NCBI GenBank assembly: GCA_963819905.1
Contig: CAWFXP010000011.1
Location: 1-64,000, forward strand
Length of the DNA: 64,000 nt
Direction of reading: 5' to 3'
Source of the DNA: CAWCQC01 sp963819905
GTDB taxonomy: Bacteria > Actinomycetota > Thermoleophilia > Gaiellales > Gaiellaceae
Every line of letters starts with the position of its first letter. Within the stretch, counting starts at the first letter, position 1. Positions 9,709 to 17,747 of the stretch are shown in pieces. The position numbers were made by a program, and so were the translations under genes. Under the pieces are notes generated by a model. The model did no database searches. It was not told where the DNA came from and saw nothing but the letters and a program-made list of their open reading frames with translations.

Positions 9709-10694
9709 GACGCGCGTTCCCGCTCGGCCGCGAGCTGGCCGCAGGCCGCGGCGATGTCCCGGCCGCGGGTCAGGCGCACGGTTGCCGGCAGCCCGGCTCG
9801 GTCGAGAGCGGCCTTGAACGCGGCGATTGCCTTCGGCGACGAGCCGGCGTACGCGCCTGTCGGGTTGTACGGGATCAGGTTCACCTTGTAGATCGCCGGC
9901 TCGAGAAGCGCCGCGAGCGAGCGTGCCTGCTCGACTCGATCGTTCACGCCGGCGAGCATGACGTACTCGATGAACACCTTCCGGCGGCGCCGCTCGAAGT
10001 AGGCACGGCACGCGGCCAGCACGTCGGCCAGGGGATAGCGATCGTTGACCGCCATGAGCTGCGACCGGAGCCCGTCTTCCGGCGCGTGGAGCGAGAGCGC
10101 CAGGCGAACCGGAAGATCGCTCTCCGTGAAGCGGACTATCCCGGGGATCCAACCGACCGTCGACACCGCCGTGCGGCGGTTGGTGACGCCGACGTCGGGT
10201 AGCCGCCGGCAGGCCTCGAGCACCGCGTCGAGGTTCAGCATCGGCTCGCCCATTCCCATGAAGACGCAGTGGTCGACGGCCTCCGAGCGGCGGAAGTGGA
10301 GCGCCTGGTCGAGGATCTCCCAGGCCGTCAGGTTCCTGCCGAACCGCATTGCGCCGGTCGCGCAGAACGTGCACGTCAGCGGGCAGCCGGACTGGCTCGA
10401 GAGGCATACCGACCGGCGCCCGTCCCGGTAGCGCATGAGAACGGCCTCGACCGGATGGCCGTCGGCGGTCCGGAACAGCGCCTTGACGGTGCCGTCGCGT
10501 GCGTGTGACTCGGCGACGACGTCGAGGGTCGAGAACGGCACCGTCTCCGCCAGCTCGTGTCGAAGCGCGAGCGGGAGGCTCGTCATCTCCGCGTAGGAGG
10601 CCGCGCCGGCGGCCGCTCGCTCCCAGACCTGTCCCACCCGGTAGCGCGGCTCGTCCCGCGCGGCCAGGGCCGCCTCGAGCGTCTCAAGGTCCAT
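9705..10694 (-). CDS. rlmN: Dual-specificity 23S rRNA (A2503)/tRNA (A37) C2-methyltransferase
   Basis: The protein has 329 residues and is a radical SAM methyltransferase. The iron-sulfur motif is CPLTCTFC, followed by FGRNLTAWEILDQ, FMGMGEPMLN and LSLHA, which are all RlmN signatures. A C-terminal cysteine (AACGQLA) matches the methyl-carrying cysteine of the family. I chose ATG 10694 because TATCCT stands exactly six bases upstream (a leaderless arrangement) and because the longer open frame upstream shows no similarity. Confidence 0.95.
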   Translation of the reverse strand: MDLETLEAALAARDEPRYRVGQVWERAAAGAASYAEMTSLPLALRHELAETVPFSTLDVVAESHARDGTVKALFRTADGHPVEAVLMRYRDGRRSVCLSSQSGCPLTCTFCATGAMRFGRNLTAWEILDQALHFRRSEAVDHCVFMGMGEPMLNLDAVLEACRRLPDVGVTNRRTAVSTVGWIPGIVRFTESDLPVRLALSLHAPEDGLRSQLMAVNDRYPLADVLAACRAYFERRRRKVFIEYVMLAGVNDRVEQARSLAALLEPAIYKVNLIPYNPTGAYAGSSPKAIAAFKAALDRAGLPATVRLTRGRDIAAACGQLAAERERAS

Positions 10695-10720
10695 GCAGCG
10701 AGGATAGAGCGCCGAACGCG

Positions 10721-11776
10721 CTACTCGTGCGAGGCGTCGGCGGGCTCTGGAGCGAAGAAGAACGCGATCGCGATCCCGACGTACGCGGCTACGAGAAGCG
10801 CGCCCCGCAGGCGGCTCGACAGCCCCCCGGCCAGCACGACCATCGTGAACAGAAGCGCGCCGCCGAGCGCGGCGATCTCGATCCTGCGAAACGAGAGCGC
10901 GAGGGGATCGATCGCGAACGAGAGGATCTGCACCGCGGGAACGAGGAAGACCGCGACCTGGGCGCTCGACGACAGCGCGATCTCGGCCGCCAGCTTGATC
11001 TTCCCTCGCGCAGCGACGATGACGGCACCCCCGTGCTCCGCCGCGTTGCCGACGATTGCGACGATCACGGCCGCGACGAAGAAGTCGGACAGCCCCGCCG
11101 CCTCGGCGAACGCCTCGATCGAGCCGACGAGGATCTCCGCGACCACTGCGGTGACGACCGTGGCGATGCCGAGCACGACGAGCGATCGCGGCAGCGACCA
11201 GGCCGCCATCCGCGACGGCTCGTCGGAGGAGTGCAGGACGTGGTGCCGCCGGAGGGTGTACCAGGTCACCGCGACGTAGACCACGAGCAGGACGATGGAC
11301 ACCGGGAGCGAGAGCATGGCGAGCGAGTGTCGCTGCGGGTCGCCGTCTCCCCAACCCGCGACGGCCGGGATCAGGAACAGGGCGACGGCCCCGCCGATCA
11401 GCGCGAACGAGATGAAGCTCGACCAGCGGTCGAGCCGACCGCGGCCCCCGGCGACCAACGAGAAGCCGAGGACGAGGAGCAGGTTGCCGATGACGCTTCC
11501 CGTCAGCGAGCCGAGCACCACCTGGGTCAGCCCGTCCGCGACCGCGAACAGCGCGATGATGAGCTCGGGGGCGTTGCCGAAGGTGGCGTTGATGAATCCG
11601 CCGATTCCGGGCCCCGTGTGATGAGCCGCGTGCTCGGTCGCCTCGCCGATCAACCAGGCGAGGGGGATCAGCGCCGCGGCCGCTACGACGAACAGCACGA
11701 CGTCGTCGACACCGAGTCGGTCGAGGGCGAACACGACGGGCCCGAGGATCAGGCCGATCCAGAGGAAGCGGCGCAC
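10721..11776 (-). CDS. Calcium/proton antiporter, CaCA superfamily
   Basis: The protein has about 351 residues with roughly eleven hydrophobic segments. Two inverted alpha repeats carry the ion-binding signatures GGFINATFGNAPELIIALFAV and VAIVGNAAEHGGAVIVA, as in Cax/ChaA-type Ca2+/H+ exchangers. It acts in the cell membrane to expel Ca2+. I prefer GTG 11776 (VRRFLWIGLILGP), directly before the first membrane segment, with TAGGCT upstream. An open frame continues to 11839. It lies 26 bases upstream of rlmN on the same strand. Confidence 0.88.
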   Translation of the reverse strand: MRRFLWIGLILGPVVFALDRLGVDDVVLFVVAAAALIPLAWLIGEATEHAAHHTGPGIGGFINATFGNAPELIIALFAVADGLTQVVLGSLTGSVIGNLLLVLGFSLVAGGRGRLDRWSSFISFALIGGAVALFLIPAVAGWGDGDPQRHSLAMLSLPVSIVLLVVYVAVTWYTLRRHHVLHSSDEPSRMAAWSLPRSLVVLGIATVVTAVVAEILVGSIEAFAEAAGLSDFFVAAVIVAIVGNAAEHGGAVIVAARGKIKLAAEIALSSSAQVAVFLVPAVQILSFAIDPLALSFRRIEIAALGGALLFTMVVLAGGLSSRLRGALLVAAYVGIAIAFFFAPEPADASHE

Positions 11777-11898
11777 GGCTGCGGAGCCTACCCCACGCTG
11801 GTGCGCCGCCAGCCGATGAGTCGGAGCTCGCTGCGGCACCGGGTCGGGCGGTCCGTCGCCGGCTCGGCGCTACCGCGGAGGCGGCGGTTTGTCAAGTC

Positions 11899-11927
11899 TT
11901 GCAGCGCTCTCGCCGCTTGCGCACAAT
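11899..11927 (+). promoter_or_regulatory. Leaderless promoter for the Cys-rich protein
   Basis: TTGCAG at 11899-11904, a 17-base spacer, and CACAAT at 11922-11927 stand exactly six bases ahead of ATG 11934. Transcription is therefore predicted to start at or beside the ATG itself. Confidence 0.6.
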
Positions 11928-11933
11928 CGGCCT

Positions 11934-12369
11934 ATGGAGCAGCGCGAACGGCGCCCGATCGTCGGCGAACTTCCGCTTCGTCCCCAGGACGAGACCGAGT
12001 GCCGGCGCTGCGACATCCACTGCGACAAGGTCGTCTTTCCCGCGGCGTGCATCGACCGCGCATGTCCCTTCGCGTACGCGTACGAGGAGTGGGGCCGGAC
12101 GTACATCGGCTGCATGCAGAAGGTGTACGAGGTCGAGATCGACCTCGCGATCCTGTCCGAGGCCCAGGGCAGCCGCGGAGGCTTCGGCGCGGTGCGAGCG
12201 GTGCGACGGCCCCTGCCGATGTGCCACGCGGAGGTCGTCCGCTGCTACGCGAACCGGGAGGGACGAGCTCGGCTGCGTCAACCCGGAGTTCCACGAGCTC
12301 TCACGCGACACGCCGCCCTTCCGGGTCATCGCGTCGAGTAGCCCGACGCCGGGGGAAGCTCCCGGGTAG
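11934..12369 (+). pseudogene. Conserved Cys-rich protein of unknown function, one frameshift
   Basis: About 145 residues are obtained when one frameshift near 12258 is bridged. The first frame gives PLRPQDETECRRCDIHCDKVVFPAACIDRACPFAYAYEEWG and ends in CYANRE. The second gives ELGCVNPEFHELSRDTPPFRVIASS. Pairs CRRC, HCD, AACIDRACP and GCMQK suggest a zinc or iron-sulfur site. I do not recognise the family. The start rests on a well-formed leaderless promoter. The frameshift sits in GC-rich sequence and may be an error. Confidence 0.7.
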
Positions 12370-12537
12370 CGCGTCCTGCTCGTCCGGCCGCGCGTCCGGC
12401 ACCCGTCCGGGCACCCTTGAGAGGCGCGATCGGGCGGCACGTCAATCGGGACGAGTCGGGTCCCCGCAACGCCTGGGCGGAGCTTCGACACGCTTTCGCC
12501 GAGCACTTCGCACCGTCCGAGCACGTCCCGCGCGTTT

Positions 12538-12581
12538 CTCACCGCTACGCTGGAAAGCGGGTGGAGGCGCGGGGTGGCCCC
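12538..12581. repeat. 44-bp dispersed repeat, copy 1
   Basis: This is identical to 56672-56715 except for one base. It contains CTACGCTGG, which looks like a -10 element, followed by GCGGGTGGAGGCG. No start codon follows at a sensible distance on the plus strand in either copy. It lies in a 218-bp gap between convergent genes. Confidence 0.75.
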
Positions 12582-12587
12582 GCCGGC

Positions 12588-13268
12588 TCAGGCGAGCGGC
12601 AGCTCGACGGTAACGGTCGTCCCCGTGCCGGGCGTCGACGTCAGCGCCACCGATCCGGCCATGCGCTCGACGAGCTCCTGCACGATCGTCAGACCCAGAC
12701 CGGAGCCCGGCCGGGCTCCGAAGCGGGCATGTCGCTCGAAGACGGCTGCCTCCGAGCCGGTCGGCACACCCGCGCCGCTGTCGGCGACGGCGAGCCGCAT
12801 GGTCGACTCACCTGCTGTCAGCGCGAGGATGACGCGCCCACCGTCTCCGTGGACGAGAGCGTTGTCGACGAGATTCGCGAGCACCTGGCGAAGGCGAGCG
12901 GGGTCAGCTGCAACGGAAGGGAGGTTGTCGGGCGCATCGAGGACGACGTCGTCGGCACCCGTTGCGGCCTTCGCGGCCGTGATCACGCCCTCGGCGATCG
13001 CACGGGCGTCACAGGGCTCGATCCGGACAGGGACGCCCAGCGGGCCCGCCGCCACGACCACGAGGTCGTCCGTCAGCCGCAACAACTGATCGCCCGCGTC
13101 GTCGATGACGGCGAGGAGCCGTTCGCGCGCACCTGGGTCGAGGGCGTCCCCCGATCGGCGGAGCTCCTTCACGGCGCCCCGGAGGGCTGCGATCGGCGTG
13201 CGAAGCTCGTGCGCGACTGCCGAGATGTCCTCGGTCTCAGTCGCGCGAGACGCTCGATCTTCATCCAT
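12588..13268 (-). CDS. Orphan soluble histidine kinase
   Basis: The protein has 226 residues and consists only of a HisKA domain (VAHELRTPIAALRGA, with the phosphoacceptor His) and a HATPase_c domain with the N box LANLVDNALVHG, the G1 box ADSGAGVP and the G2 box GSGLGLTIV. There is no membrane segment and no sensor domain. An input domain could be missing because of an upstream frameshift, but none is apparent in the 120 bases to nfo. No response regulator is adjacent, so its partner is unknown. Confidence 0.85.
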   Translation of the reverse strand: MDEDRASRATETEDISAVAHELRTPIAALRGAVKELRRSGDALDPGARERLLAVIDDAGDQLLRLTDDLVVVAAGPLGVPVRIEPCDARAIAEGVITAAKAATGADDVVLDAPDNLPSVAADPARLRQVLANLVDNALVHGDGGRVILALTAGESTMRLAVADSGAGVPTGSEAAVFERHARFGARPGSGLGLTIVQELVERMAGSVALTSTPGTGTTVTVELPLA

Positions 13269-13387
13269 GGACTGGCACCGGCGACGATGCCCTCACCTCG
13301 GCGCGCGAGCCCGTAATCGCACCCGCGCTCCTCGGCTGCCGCTCTTGGGAAAGGGGTTGCCGATCGAGCAAACTCACAGTAGCACGG

Positions 13388-14266
13388 TCATCGGCTGTCG
13401 TGGGATGCCCCCTGAACGGAGCTTCTCGCCGTCGCGTTGAGCTCTCGGAGTGCCGCGACCTGCTTCGCGTCGGGGCCATGTCCGTCCGGCCCCGGCGTCT
13501 CGAGGATTGCCGGCAGCTCTTGGACTCGTGCGTCTGCCAAGAACGCTCCCAGGCCGGGCCCCATCAGTCCCTCGAGAAGGTTGGCGTGCCGGTCGCGGTT
13601 CGATCCGAGCGGCGTGGCCGCGTCGTTGACGTGGAGTGCGCGCAGGCGGCCGATCCCGATGCTCTCGTCGACCTCGTCGAGGAGCACGGAAACCGTGACC
13701 GGATCGGTGACGTCGATCCCCGACGCCCACAGGTGGCAGCTGTCGAGGCAGAGTCCGAGATTCGAGTGGTCGCCGATGCGAGCGAAGATCTCGGCGAGCT
13801 CCTCGATCGACCGGCCGATGGTTCCACCAGTTCCGGCCGAGTTCTCGAGCAGTAGCCGCGTGCGCTCGGAGGTGCGGGCGAGCGCTCGCTCGAGTGCAGG
13901 AAGCGCACGCTCGAGACCCGTCTCGAGCCCGGCTCCCAGGTGCGAGCCGACGTGAACGACGACATCCGCGTCGATCGAGCGGGCCACGTCGAGCGTCGCC
14001 GCGAGCGCGGCCTCGGACTTCCCGTAGAGCTCGTCGTCCGGCGAGGCGAGGTTGATCAGATAGAGCGCGTGGCAGAGCACGTAGCGCAGGCCGGCCGCCT
14101 CGCGTCTCTCGCGAAAGCGGGCGAGGTTCTCCTTCGTGTGGTTCGTCGGTCGCCACATCCGCGGGCTCTGCGTGAAGATCTGCGCGGCGTCTCCGCCGAT
14201 CGCCTCGATGCGGTCGACCGCGGTGAAGATCCCGCCGGAGCTCGAGACGTGGGCCCCGTAGAGCAC
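13388..14266 (-). CDS. nfo: Endonuclease IV, apurinic/apyrimidinic endonuclease
   Basis: The protein has 292 residues. It cleaves DNA at abasic sites in base-excision repair, using a trinuclear zinc site in a TIM barrel. Family stretches include GAHVSSSGGI, QIFTQSPRMW, HVGSHLGAG, LLLENSAGTGG, LDSCHLWASG and HVNDAATPLGSNRDRH. I chose GTG 14266, where similarity begins. TATGGT lies six bases upstream. It is divergent from gltX with only 18 bases between the starts. Confidence 0.93.
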   Translation of the reverse strand: MLYGAHVSSSGGIFTAVDRIEAIGGDAAQIFTQSPRMWRPTNHTKENLARFRERREAAGLRYVLCHALYLINLASPDDELYGKSEAALAATLDVARSIDADVVVHVGSHLGAGLETGLERALPALERALARTSERTRLLLENSAGTGGTIGRSIEELAEIFARIGDHSNLGLCLDSCHLWASGIDVTDPVTVSVLLDEVDESIGIGRLRALHVNDAATPLGSNRDRHANLLEGLMGPGLGAFLADARVQELPAILETPGPDGHGPDAKQVAALRELNATARSSVQGASHDSR

Positions 14267-14271
14267 GCGGC

Positions 14272-14278
14272 TACCATA
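14272..14278. promoter_or_regulatory. Shared bidirectional -10 element of nfo and gltX
   Basis: Within the near-palindrome GCTACCATAGC, the plus strand reads TACCAT seven bases before the gltX GTG, and the minus strand reads TATGGT six bases before the nfo GTG. Both genes therefore seem to use the two faces of one symmetric -10 box with leaderless transcripts. Confidence 0.55.
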
Positions 14279-14284
14279 GCCGCC

Positions 14285-15559
14285 GTGTCCGCGGCCCCCG
14301 TTCGCGTTCGCATGGCTCCGAGCCCGACCGGGTTTCTCCACATCGGCGGCGTGCGAACGTTCCTCTTCAACTGGCTGTTCGCACGCGGGCGAGCCGGCGC
14401 GTGCCTGCTGCGGATCGAGAACACGGACACGAGCCGCGAGGTGGCTGAGTCCGTCGCGCAGATCGAGCGCTCGCTTTCCTGGCTCGGCATCGACTGGGAT
14501 GGACCGACGACCTTCCAGCTCGATCGCATGGAGCGGGCCGCAGCCGAGGCGCTGCGCCTCGTGGACGAGGGAAAGGCCTACGAGGACGAGGGCGCGATCC
14601 GGATCCGGATGCCCGACGAGGGCGTGACCGGCTGGGACGACGCGGTCAAGGGCTGGATCGAGTTCCCGAACGAGAAGCTCGAAGACGTCGTGCTCGTTCG
14701 CTCGGACGGCCGACCGACGTACAACTTCGCTTCCCCGCTCGAAGACTGGCTCGACGGCATTACGCACGTCGTCCGCGGCGACGATCACGTGTCGAACACG
14801 CCGAAGCAGATTCGCGTGCTGACCGCGCTCGGGGCGAGTCCTCCGGTCTATGCGCACGTGCCGAACGTCTTCGGCACCGACGGGAAGAAGCTCTCGAAGC
14901 GCCACGGGGCCGTCTCGGTCGACGAGTTCCGGGCTTCGGGGTACGTGGCGCCGGCGCTCATGAACTTCCTCGCGCTCCTCGGCTGGAGCTACGACGACCG
15001 GACGACGATCATGTCACGTGACGAGCTCGTCGAGCGGTTCAGCCTGGAACGGGTGGGCTCGAGCCCGGCCACGTTCGACTACGCGAAGCTCGAGTGGTTG
15101 AACGGTCAGTACCTGCGCGCGATGAGCGCGGAGGAGTACGGAAACGCGCTCAGCGCCTACCTTGCCGAGATCGGCTTCGACGGCGACGAGGGCACGATTC
15201 GTCGCGTCGCCCCGCTCTGCCAGGAGAAGATTGCAACGCTCGGCGAGTTCCCGGCGTTCGCGGGGTTCTTCTTCGGCCGGGCCGCCCCGGACCCCACCCT
15301 GCTCACGGAGGCCAGGGAGGTCCTCGGGCCGGCAGGGATGGCGCTGGCGGTGACCCAGCCTTGGACGTCCGCTCGGATCGAGCAAGATCTCCGGGATCTC
15401 TGCGACCGGCTCGGCCTGAAACCGCGGCAGGGGCTCCAGCCGATCCGGATCGCGATCACCGGCTCACGGGTCTCGCCGGGGCTCTTCGAGTCGATCGAGC
15501 TGCTCGGTCGCGAGGAGGCTCTCGCGCGAATCGAGGCGGCCTTGAAGCTCGCTACCTGA
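14285..15559 (+). CDS. gltX: Glutamyl-tRNA synthetase
   Basis: The protein has 424 residues, somewhat short for the family. It is a class I synthetase that charges tRNA-Glu. The ATP-site motifs are HIGG in APSPTGFLHIGGVRTFLFNW and KKLSKRHG at about residues 201-208. The C-terminal anticodon-binding part ends in KPRQGLQPIRIAITGSRVSPGL. Whether it also charges tRNA-Gln cannot be told here. GTG 14285 precedes the first conserved residue, with TACCAT seven bases upstream. Its end overlaps the protease gene by eight bases, tail to tail. Confidence 0.94.
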   Translation: MSAAPVRVRMAPSPTGFLHIGGVRTFLFNWLFARGRAGACLLRIENTDTSREVAESVAQIERSLSWLGIDWDGPTTFQLDRMERAAAEALRLVDEGKAYEDEGAIRIRMPDEGVTGWDDAVKGWIEFPNEKLEDVVLVRSDGRPTYNFASPLEDWLDGITHVVRGDDHVSNTPKQIRVLTALGASPPVYAHVPNVFGTDGKKLSKRHGAVSVDEFRASGYVAPALMNFLALLGWSYDDRTTIMSRDELVERFSLERVGSSPATFDYAKLEWLNGQYLRAMSAEEYGNALSAYLAEIGFDGDEGTIRRVAPLCQEKIATLGEFPAFAGFFFGRAAPDPTLLTEAREVLGPAGMALAVTQPWTSARIEQDLRDLCDRLGLKPRQGLQPIRIAITGSRVSPGLFESIELLGREEALARIEAALKLAT

Positions 15560-17060
15560 TGCGCAGCGGCGCGCAGCTCGGCGCGCTCGAGTTGCCGTTC
15601 GTGTCGTAGCCGACGACGCAGAAGCGGTAGCGGCCGGGGCTGACGTTCGCGCGCCAGTTGTACCAGTAGCGCGTCCCGGGAGCCGACCGCGACAGATTCG
15701 TTCGCAGCACCGCGATCGCCGGCCCGTCCAGGCGGTAGACGGTGAGCTTCTCGCGCGTCCGCTCGCTGACGTTGTCGTGGATCGTGTAGTAGAGCCGCAC
15801 GATCGACCCGGAGTTCCCTGCGCTGGCGATCGCCTTGACGACCGGCGGCCTCGAGTCGCTGCCGACCGCGATGAACGAGCGCAGCGGGCCCGTCTGCGAC
15901 CCGGCCCCGTTCGTCACCGTGGTTCGGAAGAAGTACTTTCGGCCGGGCGTGAGGCCCCGCAGGCGCAGCTCGAGTTGCTGCTGCTGGGAGGCGCCCGCGT
16001 AGCCGGAGACGAACGACCCCATGTCGCGCGTGGCGCCGAACTCGACGACGACGCCGGTTGCGAGCCCGTTCGCGTCGGCCGTGATCCTGACGGTTGCCCG
16101 GCCGCGCACCTGGTTCGTGATCGTCCCCGCGGTCGCCGTCGGGCTGTTGACGGGCGCGACGCCGTCCGACTGCATCGCGGCGACGAGGTCACGGGCAACC
16201 CCGCTGGTTCGAACGTAGATCCCGGGGATGTCCTGGCGGGCGCAGCCGTCGCCGAAGCTCACGATTCCCACCTGGAGCGGCAGGTCGAAGCCGTCGTTGA
16301 TGATCAGCGGCCCCCCGCTGTCGCCCTGGCAGGTGTCGATGCCACCGGGCAGGTACCCGGCGCAGAGCATCACCCGGGCGATGAACCTTCCGGCGTAGTG
16401 GGCGGAGCAGATCTGATCGGAGAGGATCGGGATCGACGCCTCGAGCAGAATGTCCGAGCTGTCTCCGCCCTCGGACGTGGTGCCCCAGCCGACGATCGCG
16501 GCCGGCGTCCCCGGCGCCGCCTGGGGTGCCTCTGACGGGTTCGCGAAGCGCAGCGCCGGCCAGTCGGCGATCGGCGACGCGAGCCGCAGGAGCGCCCAGT
16601 CGTTCGCGTTGTTCACGCCCGGCGTGTAGTCACCGACGTAGTAGACGTCGGCAAACGTGTAGCCCTCGGGTGGAATCTTGGTCAGGTCGTACCAGCCGAC
16701 CGAGATCCGGTTGACCGGGCTCGAGTAGAAGTTGCCGTCATCGTCCGTGACGCAGTGCGCGGCGGTGAGGACCCAGCGCTCACCGATCAGGCTTCCGCCG
16801 CAGCTCGCGAACGTCGCGCCGCCGTCGCCCGACCACTCGACGTTGGCCACGTACGGCCAGTCCCCCGGTCGGGCCGGCCCCCCGCCGACGATCGTCCCCG
16901 CGCGATCGTCGAGTTCGGGCGCAGCAGGGGGGAGCGCGGGCCCCGACTGGCCGGCACGGACGTTCGCGGTCGAGTCACCGGCCGTGGCCACGCCAGCCAG
17001 GGCGAGGGAGGCCAGCAAGGCGACCGAGAGTACGGCGATCCGGGTCCGCAGCGTCAACAC
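15552..17060 (-). CDS. Secreted trypsin-like serine protease with C-terminal beta domains
   Basis: The protein has 502 residues. A signal peptide ends near ATAG at about residue 28, then a propeptide precedes IVGG at 57-60. The catalytic triad is His102 (TAAHC), Asp154 (NNANDWALL) and Ser248 (CQGDSGGP), and Asp242 at the specificity position suggests cleavage after Arg/Lys. Residues from about 300 contain a fibronectin-III-like segment (LELRLRGLTPGRKYFFRTTV) and a further immunoglobulin-like C-terminal domain. Family S1A. The start is GTG 17060, followed directly by the signal peptide. Confidence 0.92.
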   Translation of the reverse strand: MLTLRTRIAVLSVALLASLALAGVATAGDSTANVRAGQSGPALPPAAPELDDRAGTIVGGGPARPGDWPYVANVEWSGDGGATFASCGGSLIGERWVLTAAHCVTDDDGNFYSSPVNRISVGWYDLTKIPPEGYTFADVYYVGDYTPGVNNANDWALLRLASPIADWPALRFANPSEAPQAAPGTPAAIVGWGTTSEGGDSSDILLEASIPILSDQICSAHYAGRFIARVMLCAGYLPGGIDTCQGDSGGPLIINDGFDLPLQVGIVSFGDGCARQDIPGIYVRTSGVARDLVAAMQSDGVAPVNSPTATAGTITNQVRGRATVRITADANGLATGVVVEFGATRDMGSFVSGYAGASQQQQLELRLRGLTPGRKYFFRTTVTNGAGSQTGPLRSFIAVGSDSRPPVVKAIASAGNSGSIVRLYYTIHDNVSERTREKLTVYRLDGPAIAVLRTNLSRSAPGTRYWYNWRANVSPGRYRFCVVGYDTNGNSSAPSCAPLRIR

Positions 17061-17154
17061 GAGCTCTCGATTCGACGGTAGACGGGCACTCGGGCATGTG
17101 TCAAGCCGTTACGGACCTCCGTGCCGCCCGCCTCCGTAGCCGTTGTCGATGGAC

Positions 17155-17180
17155 CTCGTACGCTACGAGACTCGTATAGT
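17155..17180 (+). promoter_or_regulatory. Three alternating half-sites overlapping the ECF sigma promoter
   Basis: CTCGTA (17155-17160), TACGAG (17164-17169) and CTCGTA (17171-17176) form two overlapping palindromes with three-base and one-base centres. The last half-site overlaps TATAGT (17175-17180), a -10 box ending nine bases before ATG 17190. This looks like an operator for a dimeric regulator, or part of an autoregulated promoter. Confidence 0.55.
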
Positions 17181-17189
17181 CCCCGCGCG

Positions 17190-17747
17190 ATGGCGGGCGC
17201 CGGCCGAGACGAGCGCGCCTGGATCGAGGGTGCCCAGGCAGGATCGGTCTCGGACCTCGAGGCCCTCTTCCGGCTGCACTGGCCGCGCGCCTACCGGGCC
17301 GCCTACCTGGTCGTCCACGATCACGCGGGAGCCGAGGACATCGCGCAGGAGGCGTTTCTCGCAGCCGTGCGCTCGCTCGACCGGTTCGATCGGACGCGGC
17401 CCTTCGGGCCCTGGCTTCACCGGATCGTGGTCAACCGCGCGATCGACTGGGCGCGGTCCCGGGAGTCGCGCCGGGAAGCCTTGCGGGCAACGGACCTGGA
17501 GTCGACGATCGCCGGGCCGGCGCTGCCGACAGCCGGGCCGCATACCGACCCGGACGCGCGGGCGCTGGCCTCAGGGCTGGCCGGCCTGCCGCCGGATCAG
17601 CGGGCTGTGATCGTGCTCCGGTACCTGCTCGAGTACTCGCCCGGCGAGATCGCCGAGCTGCTCGAGTTGCCGCGCGGCACCGTGAACTCCCGCCTGCGAC
17701 GCGGGCTCGACGCGCTCGAGGGTCGTCTCGGAGGAACGGCGCCGTGA
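17190..17747 (+). CDS. ECF-family RNA polymerase sigma factor
   Basis: The protein has 185 residues. The sigma-2 region (LFRLHWPRAYRAAYLVVHDHAGAEDIAQEAFLAAVRSLDRF) and the sigma-4 helix-turn-helix (YLLEYSPGEIAELLELPRGTVNSRLRRGL) are clear. ATG 17190 follows a TATAGT box. Its stop overlaps the start of the downstream membrane protein in GTGA, the usual coupling of an ECF sigma gene with its regulator. The target promoter is unknown, though the palindrome array upstream hints at autoregulation. Confidence 0.92.
   Translation: MAGAGRDERAWIEGAQAGSVSDLEALFRLHWPRAYRAAYLVVHDHAGAEDIAQEAFLAAVRSLDRFDRTRPFGPWLHRIVVNRAIDWARSRESRREALRATDLESTIAGPALPTAGPHTDPDARALASGLAGLPPDQRAVIVLRYLLEYSPGEIAELLELPRGTVNSRLRRGLDALEGRLGGTAP

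Noticed and set aside
10499..12613. A 704-codon plus-strand open frame
   Set aside because: It is antisense to rlmN and the calcium antiporter, with Arg/Gly/Asp-rich composition typical of shadow frames in GC-rich DNA.
13269..13387. Riboswitch-like leader before the orphan histidine kinase
   Set aside because: The hairpin-prone GC-rich gap between nfo and the kinase did not match cyclic-di-GMP or cyclic-di-AMP consensus features I compared.
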